Assembly (NCBI RefSeq): GCF_032118995.1
Contig: NC_092649.1
Coordinates: 15,770,332-15,834,331 of the forward strand
Length of the DNA stretch: 64,000 bases
From: Asterias amurensis
Taxonomy: Eukaryota > Echinodermata > Asteroidea > Forcipulatida > Asteriidae
Reading direction: 5' to 3'
The number at the start of each line of letters is the position of its first letter. The stretch's first letter is position 1. A model generated the notes under the pieces. The model searched no databases, was not told where the DNA came from, and worked only from the letters and a program-made list of their open reading frames with translations. A program made the translations under genes and the position numbers. Positions 26,401-35,769 of this stretch are shown in pieces.

Positions 26401-29400
26401 ATTTCACAGGAGATGGGAAAAAACATAATCAATATCCTTCCCTCAGGGTACGTAATTTGTTCCGTGTTGGGAATAAAAACATGAATACAAAAAATTGACA
26501 TCTTTAAATTTAGTCATAACACTTTACCTTGCCATTACTCCAGCCTGTGATCAACTCTGGTATCCCGTCTCCATTCAAGTCAAAACTATGAATACTAACA
26601 GCCTGGTTCTTGGACTGTACAGAAAGGGAAATTACAGGGATATAAAAGTGGCTAATTTCATGTCATCTTATAAAGTCAGTTCGAATGGTCGAATTACAGG
26701 AAAATAAACAGAGAATACACAATTTAAAAAGAAGAAAAACTTACAAACTTGAGACATAATTGGTTTAGGAGAGAAAATATTCATAATAAATAAAACAACA
26801 TTTTTTGTTGAAAAATAGTGAAAAATGTTTTAGAGGCAGCCTTGAACTAGACGATGGTGCGGCCAAGTTCACTGTACTCAAGCTCTGTCATTCACAACAA
26901 GTGGGTTCGAATCCTGGCCTGGCTGGTTAAGATGCTCGTTTCCTTGAGCAAGTCGCTAAATACCCTATGATTATTTGTCTATAGGATGGAATGTTAAACT
27001 GTAGAAATACTAGAAATAGTTCATGTAGATTTGTTTCTGCTTCACAGCAAGCGTCCCTAGAAAAGGGATGAAATTCCTGAAAAATGGCTTGCGGTCCCAG
27101 ATTCCCTCTTATATATTAGACCCAGAGCCTACCAGCTGTTACAATTCAGGAGTTCTGCAAAACAATGTCAACTATTTCTTTCTCCTTTTTGGTAACTGCA
27201 TTACTACTTGAGAAAATTTGAGGGCTCGAGCAGATTTTTAGAAAATCCTGAATACAGGAAAATTTCCTGAAATATCACATGCCTGTTAAAGACAGTGGAC
27301 ACTATCGATAATTGTCAAAGACCAATATTCTCACTTGGTGTATCTCAACATATGCATAAAATAACAAACCTGTGAAATTTGAGCTCAATTGGTCGTCGCA
27401 GTTGCGAGATAATAATGAAAGAAAAAAACACCCTTGTTAAATGAAGTTGTGTGCTTTTAGAAAGTTGTGTGCTTTTTCCAAACCTGAGGTCTCGAAATCA
27501 AATTCGTAGAAAATTACTTCTTTCTCGAAAACTACTCCACTTCAGAGGGAGCCGTTTCTCACAATGTTTTATACTACCAACCTCTCCCCATTACTCGTTA
27601 CCTAGTAAGGCTTTATGCTAATAATTATTTTGAGTAATTACCAATAGTGTCCACTGCCTTTAAAGCTTCTTCAGACTTCAAGTTAGTTTAAGTTCCCTTA
27701 GGAGGCAATCCTTGGATTCAAAAGACAAGTTTATGACAATAATATTGTAGCAAATGGTGGTTTGGGGGTTTGTCCAAAACTCCCCCAAAAACAGACCACC
27801 CACCTTGATTCTCCAGTAACGCGAGTTGTTCTCGTACACACCAACTGTTCCATTTGCCAAAGCATAACCAAAACGGTTGTTTGCCATTGCACATAATGCT
27901 GATATTGCCTGGAAACAATGTCACAAACCAACGACAGATAAGTTACAAAAAACATTGACATAAATAACAAGTAATGAATTCTAACATGCATTGGGTGAGT
28001 GAAGGTAGGTATTTATTGATATATTTTGTTCTTTAGAGAACTGTTTTGCTATATATTCTACAATTGCTGAGTAGATTTTTTGATTTTGGGAGACTTCTCA
28101 GTTCTTGAAACCTCTCCCCATTACTCGTTACCAAGTAAGGTTTTATGCTAATAATTATCTTGAGTAATTACCAATAGTTTCCACTGCCTTTAAACTGCCA
28201 GCAACTGTTTTTCTAGCAAAAACCAATTCTGATTTTTGGGGTTGAACAAAGAATTGTAATGTTCCTTTAAGTTTGTCATTGAGTTGTCATTGAGTTGTCA
28301 TTGAGTTGTCATTGATTTCATTATATATTTATAAACAAATAACCAACCTCTGTCTCTGTCATTTCAGCTATAATTTCATCTTTCTTGAAGACACGAATAT
28401 CAAAATCTTCTGATCCCACGATAAGCTCTTGTTCTCCATCATTAGTGACGTCACAAAGGACGAGAGAACATACATTGTCTCCTGTCACCTGAAGACAATA
28501 GAATAAATATTGGTATAAAAAATAGACAATAGTAACTTGACATTTAAAAGACACTGGACACCTGTGGTACTTGTCAAAGACCAGTCTTCTCACCTGGGCC
28601 CAATTTCATGGCTCTGCTTACCATAAGCACAAAATCGACGCTTAGGGAAGCAGGGAATTCTGTGCTTACGGCAAGCGTACTTCACGGGTTAGCTGCGAAT
28701 TTTGACTTCTGCGCTTGCATACTGCACGTTACTAGGCATTCTACGCTTGCAAGGCTAGCACAGAAATTCGGCGCTTGCACATAAGCGGGGAGTCGTGATC
28801 GTAAGCGCAGAGTTCGGCGGTAAGCAGAGCCATGAAATTGGGCACAGGTGTATCTCAACATATGCACAAAATAGCAAACCTGTGAAAATTTGAACTCAAT
28901 TGGTTGTCAAAGTTGAGAGATGATAATGAAAGAAAAAACATCCTTGTCACTCAAAGATGTGTGCTTTCAGATGCTTGATTTCAGGTCCTTAAAATCTAAC
29001 TCTGAGGTCTCGAAATCAAATTCATGGAAAATTACTTCTTTTTCGAAAACTACGCTACTTCAGAACCACCCGTTTCTAACAATGTTTTATACTAGCAACC
29101 TATCCCCACTACACGTTACCAAGTAAGTTTTTATGCTATCAACTATTTTGAGTAATTAGATACCACTAGTGTCCACTGCCTGTAATAAGCTTTCTAGCTA
29201 GTCAGTGATAACTTTTTCACTGGTACCTTATTTAGTGAAAATATATTAAATGGAGTTTTGTGAAGCACATCAACGATAAGTGACATTCATCACAAATAAT
29301 TACAAAGAAAAGACATTCCAAACAGTATTGTTGGGGAAAACCTATTAGTGTTGAGGGAACTTTGAATAAAGACAGTTGTAGTTTGAAAAACTCCTTGAAT

Positions 29401-32400
29401 GTTCTAAACTCCCTTGGAAACTAGAGAGAAATTCTCAGCTGAGAAAAATGTGCTCCTTCAGGTTCAGAGTGAAACAAAAAAAGAGTGAGTTCAAGGGTCG
29501 AGGACCCCAACTTAACTTTCTCACAGAACACTCAGGGTTCCCTACAAGAGACCAGGGCCCAATTTCATAGAGCTGCTAAGCATGCAAATTTGCTTAGCAT
29601 GAAACTTCTGCCTCGATAAGAACATGATTACCAACAAAATTTCCACATGATTTTCAGGATGAGCAAACATCAGCTGAATACCATTAACAAGCAATATGCA
29701 ACAAATTTTGTTGGTAATCCTGTTTTTATCAAGGAAGAAATTTCACGCTCAGCAAATTTTTGTGCTTAGCAGCTCTATGAAATTGGGCCCTTATCGCAAA
29801 TACTTGGTACACGCACATTATGCGTGAAAAAAGGTGCATGCTGGTCTAGCTAGCGATCAAGTTTGATCGATAGCTAGACCAGTTTTCACCTCATTAAACA
29901 GTTAGCGCTTACATTTATAGGTATTTTCCAAAAGGTCTATTATGAGAATCAATCATACACTTTCCCTTGAATTGGAATTGTGAATTCACATTTTGTGTTT
30001 TTAAAGGATTTGGGTACCTTTTCAAAATGTCCATAGATTTACATTAAACTTACAGGGTTTGAAGATAATGATAGTGGAAAGCTTCCCTTCAAATACTACT
30101 TACTGAGGGGCTATACTATAGTTTTTGAGAAATGAGTTAAACAATGTCATGAAATAACGTTTGTAAATGATTAAAATATTTTTCGTCTCATGAGACGAAA
30201 ATTATTTTCATGACATTGTTTTACTCATTTCCCCAAAACTACAGCAACTCAGCACATAATATTTTCTACTATCATTATCTTCTAAGTTTAGTGTAAATCT
30301 GTGGACACTGTGTTTTTTGTCCTACAAAGACCTTTTAAGAAAACCTTGCCTTCAACTACTTTAACTACAATTTTCTTAGAATCGCTGAAAAGAGAAACTT
30401 ACAGTCCAGAAGAGATCATTTCCCTCACTGTCAAAGCCTTGCAGTGAGCAGTTACCTCCAATGATGGCCAATGGAGTCTCAATGTCTCCTAGTTGACCAA
30501 CGGCGATTGCATTCACACCATCTGGAGCCTGTAACGGACACAGTCATTAACCAAAGGAAATAATAATAATTATTATTAGTTCAATTCATTTCAATTCATC
30601 AACATTTATTTCCACATGGAAAAGCACTTTATGAAAAGAAAAAAACAATTGTTACAAGAAAACTACTACCTGGAGGCATTACACAAGAAGCCGAAGCTTA
30701 TAAACGGAATGCCTTAAACACAACAAAAATATATTATTATTATTTAATCGGCCATTTCACACAGTACAATAACAATTTTGTTTGCGGTAACACCATGTGT
30801 GTGTCTACTTGCCAGGTAGATTTTATTCTTTAGAGAACTGTCTTGCTATTATTATATCACTGCTGAGTAGATTACTGGCTTTTCGTGAGACTTCTCAGCT
30901 GTGATAAGAATTGTCCTGCTTTTTAACTAACTACCTCGACAGAAGGTAGAAAATAAAATAACATGTTCTACAGAACTACCGGAAGCCCAACAGGCTAAAT
31001 AGCACCAAAAGCACTTGTCCTGAATGAAGATGGCTTACAGAAGGCTTGGATACAACAAGATAATGTAAAAAATAGATGATGAATTAGGGACAGTATTGCT
31101 TCCAGATTTTGTTTTCAAACTGCAGATTAAACTCTTCATGCGTGAAAAAAAAACCTAATACTTTTTGGCGATCTCAAAAACGCTATCACCTTTTGAAACT
31201 AAATTTTCACAATTTTCTACAACTGTTAAAACATGCAGTGATTTCAAAAGTATAGCACCTTTAAGTGCCAAATAAGTGCTAAAATAAATTTTATTTTTTA
31301 AAGCAGGGAGCGATTTCACAAAGGGTAATCCTAGGAGATGTTAAAAACTCAAGGCTAGTCCTAAGTTAAGATGAGTAACTCGTCCTAACTCGAGATAAGA
31401 CTAAGTGAAATCCGCCCCTAAAAGTGTTTGCTTACATCTTTGTAAAACACATCAGTGTTATTCTGTACATCATAAGCCAGCAGGTTTGTCTGCGTCCCAA
31501 CCATCAAGACGTCAGTGACTCCCATGGAATCAAGAGACCCGGCAGAGACTGCGCTGATCTTCTGGTTGATACTGAGCAAGCTGATATCTGAATCAAGACT
31601 CGCTTCTGATGCACGGCCAGTCGAATGAGCCATTCGAGTGTGGGGGTTATGGACGAAGACCTAAAGAAGAAAAGCAAGGGGAATTTTTATACAAGTTACG
31701 AAAAATCAAAACAAAAATGTTTTTTTAAGAGGAAGAGAAATGACATATTAATTCAATTTTGTGATGAGCTCTGGCCTGATACTTCACTGGGCAACGAAGA
31801 TGATTGCATCTGTGGCCAATAGTCATTGCCTTAGTGCCCTTAAAATGCTCTAGTATGGCTCTAGAATGAGCCATTCGAGTGTGGAGGTTATGGACAAAGA
31901 CCTAAAGAAGAAAAGCAAGTGGAATTTTTACACAAATTACAAAAATAAAAGATGGTTTTTTTTTTTTTTTTAAGAGGAAGAGAAATGACATTCTAATTCA
32001 ATTTTGTGATGAGCTCTGGCCTGATACTTCATTGGGCAACGCAGGTGATTGCCTCTGTGCCCAATGGTCATTGCCTTAGTGCCCTTAAAATGCTCCAGTA
32101 GAAATTTGTGATTTCCTCATACATGTAGGTCGCCCTTTACCAAGGAGAAGATGCCTTAAGTGCCCTTGCCCTTTCAAAAACGAAGCATACAAGCTTGTGT
32201 TCTCAGTCTCCAATAGATATAAGTGCTCATGTGAGTGGAGAAAAACAACAAGGCTCTGACCTCGCATTAAAATGGTGTAAATTGCCATTGTATTTGATAC
32301 CCAGTCAGTTAAATGGGACTCTACATAATTTTGTTGCGAACATGGTCATTTCCCTTCCTTTTTTAGTTTTTTAGCAAAAGAAAAATCGCACTTAAAACTC

Positions 32401-33316
32401 TTACGATGCTACGCAACAACATGCACAAATTGTAACAGTTGTTGTAATCTGTTGCATTTGGCAGTCAACTCAGATGTCATTTTTTGACTGAATTTGTTGC
32501 GTTTTAGAGGTCAAGTGACGTCATATTGGTGTTGCCTTTTGCTGAATATGTATATTGTCAGAAAACTTAAATTCATACCTGGATGGAATTTGTTGCATTT
32601 GACTGAGTTCATGGTCCCACACATTAGCCAAGTCACCACAGAGTGCATACTTTAGCAGGGCAAACAGCCTTACTCAGTCCTAACACAAGCAAGCCTGCAC
32701 TATGCAACACAATTTCTTGTTGCTTCGTTGCATTTGATCTGGTTCTCATTTCAACAGTGTTGCATTCTATTCGGCTGGGTATTAGAGGGACCCTAATGGG
32801 GGTTAGTTTTTATATTTTAAATGTACAAAATGTCCTTTCCTTGGAATTGGATTGGAGATTTGTTTGTTTGGATGATCTTTCCACAAAGGAAACTCGGCAA
32901 ACTCCCACAAGAGGAAATCAACACCAAGCTGGAAACAACCAATCTCTCTCATTCAAACATTGGTTTAACGTCTATGATTAGGAATCGCACGAATCAAGAA
33001 ATTGTGAAACAGTAACTAGACGACAATACTTATTCTAGGCATTGTGAAATCTGCAATTAGCTTAGTGATTCAAACCCACAACCTTGTGATTGCAAGTCCT
33101 GCAGTCTAACCACTGGACCATTGTGACTAAATGGAATTTAGAAAGCCAAGTTAGGTAAAGAAAGCCTGCCATGTTTGATTTAAAAACAAAATTAATTACC
33201 TTGCCTGCCGTGGTAGCAGCTGTCAAATTTGGATGTTTGCCATCGTACTTGCCCAGTGTCACCATACGAGGGTTAATCTTATGGTTCAATTTCAAGGTGA
33301 AGATCGGGACCAACAT
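17420..33316 (-). CDS. BBS2: BBS2, Bardet-Biedl syndrome 2 protein (BBSome subunit), 3' incomplete
   Basis: BBS2 is a core subunit of the BBSome, which carries membrane proteins to and from cilia. Exons in transcript order are 33316-33200, 31660-31436, 30528-30403, 28488-28348, 27908-27804, 26614-26528, 26301-26166, 25756-25617, 24304-24182, 22779-22682, 21908-21801, 20825-20699, 19228-19100 and 17557-17420. All have AG acceptors and GT donors, and phase is kept throughout, giving 600 codons. The N-terminus [18 protein letters not shown], then [43 protein letters not shown] and [20 protein letters not shown] closely match the family as I know it. Domain order is beta-propeller (about 1-330), coiled coil, gamma-adaptin-ear-like domain, then platform domain (to 600). 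The family is usually about 720 residues. The C-terminal helical part is missing, and read-through of the last donor would stop at 17348 after 24 unrelated residues. Confidence 0.95.
17573..17830 (-). mobile_element. tRNA-headed SINE-like repeat
   Basis: Read on the - strand, AGCTCAGTTGGTGGAGC looks like a tRNA A-box region and CGCTAGTTCGAAATCCC like a B-box. The trailing AACCACAAGGGAAACTGACT motif recurs near 19302 and 24364. It lies in the BBS2 intron between exons 13 and 14. The head is too diverged and interrupted to call a working tRNA. Confidence 0.55.
18306..18491. mobile_element. Family C inverted-repeat element, truncated
   Basis: It starts with AGAGTTATTTATAAGAACTAGAGGGCGCACTGG and continues with the same internal sequence as the fuller copies at 44.6 and 63.0 kb. 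The right terminal repeat is missing. Confidence 0.6.
18884..19080 (+). mobile_element. tRNA-derived SINE
   Basis: The head CGGTAGTCTAGTTGGTAAGAC matches an A-box and GTGGGTTCGAAACCCACC contains a B-box (GGTTCGAAACC). It is followed by a conserved body (TGCCTGTGATATTTTTTCAC, AGTACTGAGTATACAGTGCT) and a TAAAAACCAATAAA tail. A second copy in the opposite orientation lies at about 33455-33657. It lies in the intron just downstream of BBS2 exon 13. The shared non-tRNA body marks it as a SINE, not a tRNA gene. Confidence 0.75.
19645..20000. mobile_element. SINE-like interspersed repeat
   Basis: It shares order and words with about 39340-39730: TACTCAAAGTGCT, GAGACCCAATTATTTAGCAC, GAACCCCTTCTCTT, CATGCGTAACACAAC and AAGTGTCTTGCTTAAGG. 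This indicates two diverged copies of one family. It has no open frame of note. Confidence 0.5.
20075..20329. mobile_element. Family A short inverted-repeat element (MITE-like)
   Basis: The ends are GGGCCCAATTTCATAAATCTG and, inverted, CAATAAGAAATTGGCCCC. There is no coding capacity. The same termini define further copies across the window. Confidence 0.7.
20880..21585 (+). mobile_element. Dispersed repeat interrupted by a family A element
   Basis: The flanks (CAAACAAGGGGCTAAAAGCC before, GTTGGAATGGCTCCATGTTC and CTACAGACCTAGGGTGGGAA after) match an uninterrupted copy at about 62443-62815. A family A element occupies 21020-21302, with GGGCCCAATTTCAT at one end and ATGAAATTGGGCC at the other. 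The region lies between BBS2 exons 11 and 12. Confidence 0.7.
22075..22270. mobile_element. LINE/SINE 3'-end-like fragment with ATA-rich tail
   Basis: AATAATAATAATATT joins a segment reading TTGTAAAGCGCCTAATGCAA, which resembles other GCGCA-containing tails at 25.5, 36.4 and 52.6 kb. This suggests a family of related 3' ends. There is no open frame of note. Confidence 0.4.
23143..23390. repeat. ~22-bp minisatellite, about 11 units
   Basis: The unit reads CCTCAGTGAGGGCGCTTTTGG with minor variants (CATCAGTGAGG, GGGCACTTTT). It lies in the BBS2 intron between exons 9 and 10, just before a LINE remnant. CCTCA-G-TGAGG makes an inverted pair around a single base in every unit. Confidence 0.9.
23391..24170 (+). 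pseudogene. 3' remnant of a CR1/L2-like non-LTR retrotransposon
   Basis: A frame from 23386 to 23805 encodes motifs typical of the end of CR1/L2-type reverse transcriptase proteins: [44 protein letters not shown] and [13 protein letters not shown]. Homology continues in other frames to about 24030, so at least two frameshifts have disabled it. A short 3' tail follows with GCGCCGTTTGCGGCGGATAC and an ATT microsatellite, as in LINE 3' ends. It lies in a BBS2 intron, sense strand opposite to the gene. Confidence 0.8.
24362..24475. mobile_element. Partial SINE-like repeat
   Basis: AACCACAAGGGAAACTGACTG is followed by GATTTTGGGGTTGAACAAAG, ACAAATTTACTAGAACAGG and a B-box-like TTTGAACCAATGACC. It belongs to the same family as 17573-17830. 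Confidence 0.5.
24640..25025. mobile_element. Foldback element centred on TCTCATGAGA
   Basis: The two halves are inverted copies that meet at TTTTCGTCTCATGAGACGAAAA. The arms contain ATGATAGTGGAAAGCTTCC and its reverse complement. A second copy lies at 29995-30335. Confidence 0.8.
25143..25270. repeat. Inverted repeat with ~35-bp arms
   Basis: GTCTTGGTGCAAGACGTTTC near 25152 pairs with GAAATGTCTTGCAGCAAGAC near 25235. It lies in the intron after BBS2 exon 8's upstream neighbour, between exons 8 and 9 on the - strand transcript. No function is visible. Confidence 0.6.
26870..26965 (+). mobile_element. tRNA-like SINE fragment
   Basis: GTGGGTTCGAATCCTGGCC is a B-box-like core followed by CCTTGAGCAAGTCGCTAAAT, words common in tRNA-derived SINEs. 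No complete cloverleaf is evident. Confidence 0.4.
27286..27663. mobile_element. Family B inverted-repeat element, near complete
   Basis: It starts GACAGTGGACACTATCGATAATTG and ends with the inverse, AATTACCAATAGTGTCCACTGC. The interior holds CACTTGGTGTATCTCAACAT, GAGCTCAATTGGTCG and CTCGAAAACTACTCCACTTC. There is no protein frame. Other copies lie at 28111-28194 (partial), 28545-29182, 37473-37545 (partial) and 52214-52595. Confidence 0.8.
28111..28194. mobile_element. Family B element, right-end fragment
   Basis: CCTCTCCCCATTACTCGTTAC to CCACTGCCTTTAAA matches the right end of the copy at 27286-27663. Confidence 0.65.
28262..28316. repeat. 11-bp tandem repeat, GTTGTCATTGA
   Basis: GAGTTGTCATT repeats about four to five times in tandem, just downstream of BBS2 exon 4. 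Confidence 0.8.
28545..29182. mobile_element. Family B element carrying a nested family A element
   Basis: A family B copy starts at ACACTGGACACCTGTGGTAC and resumes after 28844 at AGGTGTATCTCAACATATGC. Between them (28596-28844) is a family A element with GGGCCCAATTTCATGGCTCTG and its inverse CAGAGCCATGAAATTGGGC. Family A therefore moved after family B here. Confidence 0.75.
29555..29790. mobile_element. Family A element
   Basis: The ends are GGGCCCAATTTCATAGAGCTG and CAGCTCTATGAAATTGGGCC. The interior has CATGAAACTTCTGCCTCGAT and a related inverted segment. It lies between BBS2 exons 3 and 4. Confidence 0.8.
29843..29880. repeat. Near-perfect hairpin, ~18-bp stem
   Basis: GGTCTAGCTAGCGATCAA faces TTGATCGATAGCTAGACC. 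There is no adjacent poly-T or gene end, so a terminator role is unlikely. Confidence 0.7.
29995..30335. mobile_element. Foldback element, second copy
   Basis: It shares both arms and the TTTTCGTCTCATGAGACGAAAA centre with 24640-25025. Its right arm is shorter (missing sequence after TAATATTTTCTACT). Confidence 0.75.
31305..31422. mobile_element. Small inverted-repeat element (single copy here)
   Basis: GGGAGCGATTTCACAAAG at the left pairs with ACTAAGTGAAATCCGCCCC at the right. The interior has CTCGTCCTAACTCGAGATAAG. It sits just downstream of BBS2 exon 2. Confidence 0.5.
31619..32100. repeat. ~241-bp tandem duplication across the BBS2 exon 2 acceptor
   Basis: About 31619-31859 and 31860-32100 are tandem copies. 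Each has GAGCCATTCGAGTGTGG, then ACCTAAAGAAGAAAAGCAAG, an A-rich stretch, and TGATGAGCTCTGGCCTGATAC. On the - strand the second copy reproduces the exon 2 acceptor and its first dozen codons (acceptor near 31902, true one at 31661). Confidence 0.85.
33060..33130 (-). mobile_element. tRNA-like SINE head
   Basis: On the - strand, ATGGTCCAGTGGTTAGACT is an A-box-like segment and GTTGTGGGTTTGAATCAC a B-box-like one. It lies in the first BBS2 intron. It could be a decayed tRNA or a SINE; the SINE load here makes the latter likelier. Confidence 0.5.
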
Positions 33317-35393
33317 CTTGACATCGACGGGTATTGCTCAACTCAGGAAGTAAGAAACACTAAAACGCTAACAATGGAGGTTCTTTTCTTTTATGCAAGG
33401 TTTATAAACTGTGGACAGAAGGATACCGGACAACTGTTATTCAATATTAAATGTTGGTTTTTTACCCATACACAATGTGTGCTAGCACTGTATACTCAGT
33501 ACTTTCCCGAGTCCTGTGAAAAAATATCACAGGCATGTTACTCGGGTGGGATTTGAACCCACGACCCTTGCAATTCTAGAGCAGTGTCTAACCAACTAGA
33601 CTACCAAGACTGCCCGGTAGCTAGAGGCAGTTCGAAGCCGATGTTTTGGCAATAAAATAGCTGTTAAATTTGCATCGGGGAAAAAGAATATTAATGTATC
33701 TAGGTAAGAACCAAAATGTGATATTATTTTCACAGGACTCGGAAAAGTATACAGTGCTACGGGTAAAAACCCAAATTAATATTACTATAGTAGTTTAATA
33801 ATGATAATAGTAACAGCAAACTGACCCGCAGGACTTTTGGGGTTGCTCAAAAACAAAATAATGTTGGGTTCGATAAGGAGTCCTACTCCGGACTGCATAA
33901 TAGATTACTGCACATGCGCGATATCGAATATCCGAGTATAGATTTGCCCACGTGATCGGCTGAGTGTTGAGACCCGATTGGGATCGGCTTCTTCGCAAGG
34001 CATGCTGGGATACATTGTAGCTTCACCTGACGATCTGACTCCTTTTTTATACACTATCGTAGCTTCCAGTTGAAAAAAGTAACCATTGAATTTGACCATA
34101 TTTTTGCTGATTTGTGGACACATTAAATGTCGATAGGCCCAAATACTTTTTTATGTAATTTTATGACACATGCATGTAGGTTGGGGTGGCTCAAATACAA
34201 TGCCAGAAATGGAAAGATCAATAGCACATTTAAGTAGGTAAGTACTACTTTAATAACTTGTTTGGATGGACTGTACATGTGTACAACACCCCAACATCAG
34301 TGACTGCCTGGTTGCCATGGTTTCTACCATTAAAATGACAGCAACACTACAAATTGCACTACTGAAAGGATGATTCCCACGGTTATCTCTAGAATTCCCA
34401 AATAGTTGTTCAAACCTCAACAGGTGGCCCATATCCTCTGTCAGCCTATGTCCAGTAAAGAGCCACCAATCACATTCCTGACCCCCTACCCTTACCCCCA
34501 CCCCCCCCCCCCCCCCAACCAAAACTTTAAAATTTTCAACACACCATGAAGTGTAAGTGTTTTTGTTAAAAAATTGGATAGATGATTTAAGAAAAAAAAA
34601 TAGTTTTTGAATATGAACAATTTTCTTGTTATCCTACTGAAAACACATGACACCAGGATAGCTCCATTCAATTCATTCACTAGTTTTATGATACAAGAAA
34701 CAGCAAGTGATACTTACATCATGTACTACAAATCAGACATCACAGTCTTCTTAAATCCAGGAAAATCCACGTTAAACAGTCCTTCCAACAGTCCGGTCAT
34801 AACAATAAAGAATCACCAATCATTCAATCCATCCATCCAAGCATGATATGACAGGGCAAGTCCGACCAAGAAAAAATATTGCACTTTACTTTGCAGGTGA
34901 CAGCGCAACGCAACTTGACAGAGTGCGACACTGACAGTGCAAGAAGATAACAGTTAAAAACTCACTGGTCAGTCATTATTAACTGGAAGTGTTAGTTCAC
35001 ATTTGACAGCTACTATATATAAACATGGAGGTATAAACCAGCTTTTTCACTAAATGTAGGAACTGTACTCACTCGTTGCTACACATAAACAAAATCCACC
35101 GAGCTGCACACTAGGAATTTTTGTACACACCGTTCGCGCTACAGGGCGCCACCTGCGGGCCCAATATTCACCACGCTAGATAGAGGGCGCGCTTTCATCA
35201 TAATGCCCAAAATTCACCTTCTCAGCATGCAACATGGGCTAGTCTAGGTTCCACTCAGTCAAACGTAAACAAACAAACACACGTGACAAAGTGACCACGG
35301 CGTGACACTGGATCGGAATGTCAGCTTAAACCATGCGAAACAGGTAGCGTATAGCCGGCCGTGATATACATACGGGTGCTTAAACAGGAGCAT
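33317..35393. other. Intergenic region between BBS2 and the ankyrin/SOCS gene
   Basis: The two genes diverge from here. It contains an inverted SINE (33455-33657), a tail fragment near 33715-33775, a C homopolymer at about 34500-34516, and unassigned DNA. A likely 5' UTR exon of the + strand gene ends at 35393 (CAT followed by donor GTAAGTA). BBS2's transcription start was not located. Confidence 0.4.
33455..33657 (-). mobile_element. tRNA-derived SINE, reverse copy
   Basis: On the - strand it repeats the 18884-19080 element: GGTAGTCTAGTTGGTTAGAC, then GTGGGTTCAAATCCCACCC and the TGCCTGTGATATTTTTTCAC body. Confidence 0.75.
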
Positions 35394-35769
35394 GTAAGTA
35401 CTGAAGACTTTATTTAAATCATGGATGCTTAAATTTACTCAACTGTTAAGTTAAGCAATGAGAGAAACAGGCACTGAACTATCTCAACTCATGATCTCTA
35501 TCTAAACTAACTTGTTCAATCTCTCGCCTCGGATCTCTCACTCTGGCTGTGAGTGTGAGTGTGTGACCGTTGAAAGAGGTTACTCAAGTGAAACCACCAC
35601 TAGCCAGCCGGACTTGACAAGTCCTCATCACATGTTTACCAGCCCGACACTAAAATAACTAATCAGCAATATGACCTTTTTTACTCTAGGTATGACGACA
35701 GACATTAGAAATAAGTTTACTTAGAACTATATCCAGTGGTTGATAATTTTTTATTTGTGTGTACTTTAG

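Noticed and set aside
29843..29880. Hairpin as a transcription terminator
   Set aside because: It is in an intron, has no poly-T run, and stem-loop terminators are not expected for these genes.
33795..34123. - strand frames upstream of BBS2 as 5' coding exons
   Set aside because: BBS2 already starts at the expected Met ([10 protein letters not shown]) at 33316, and these frames show no recognisable motif.
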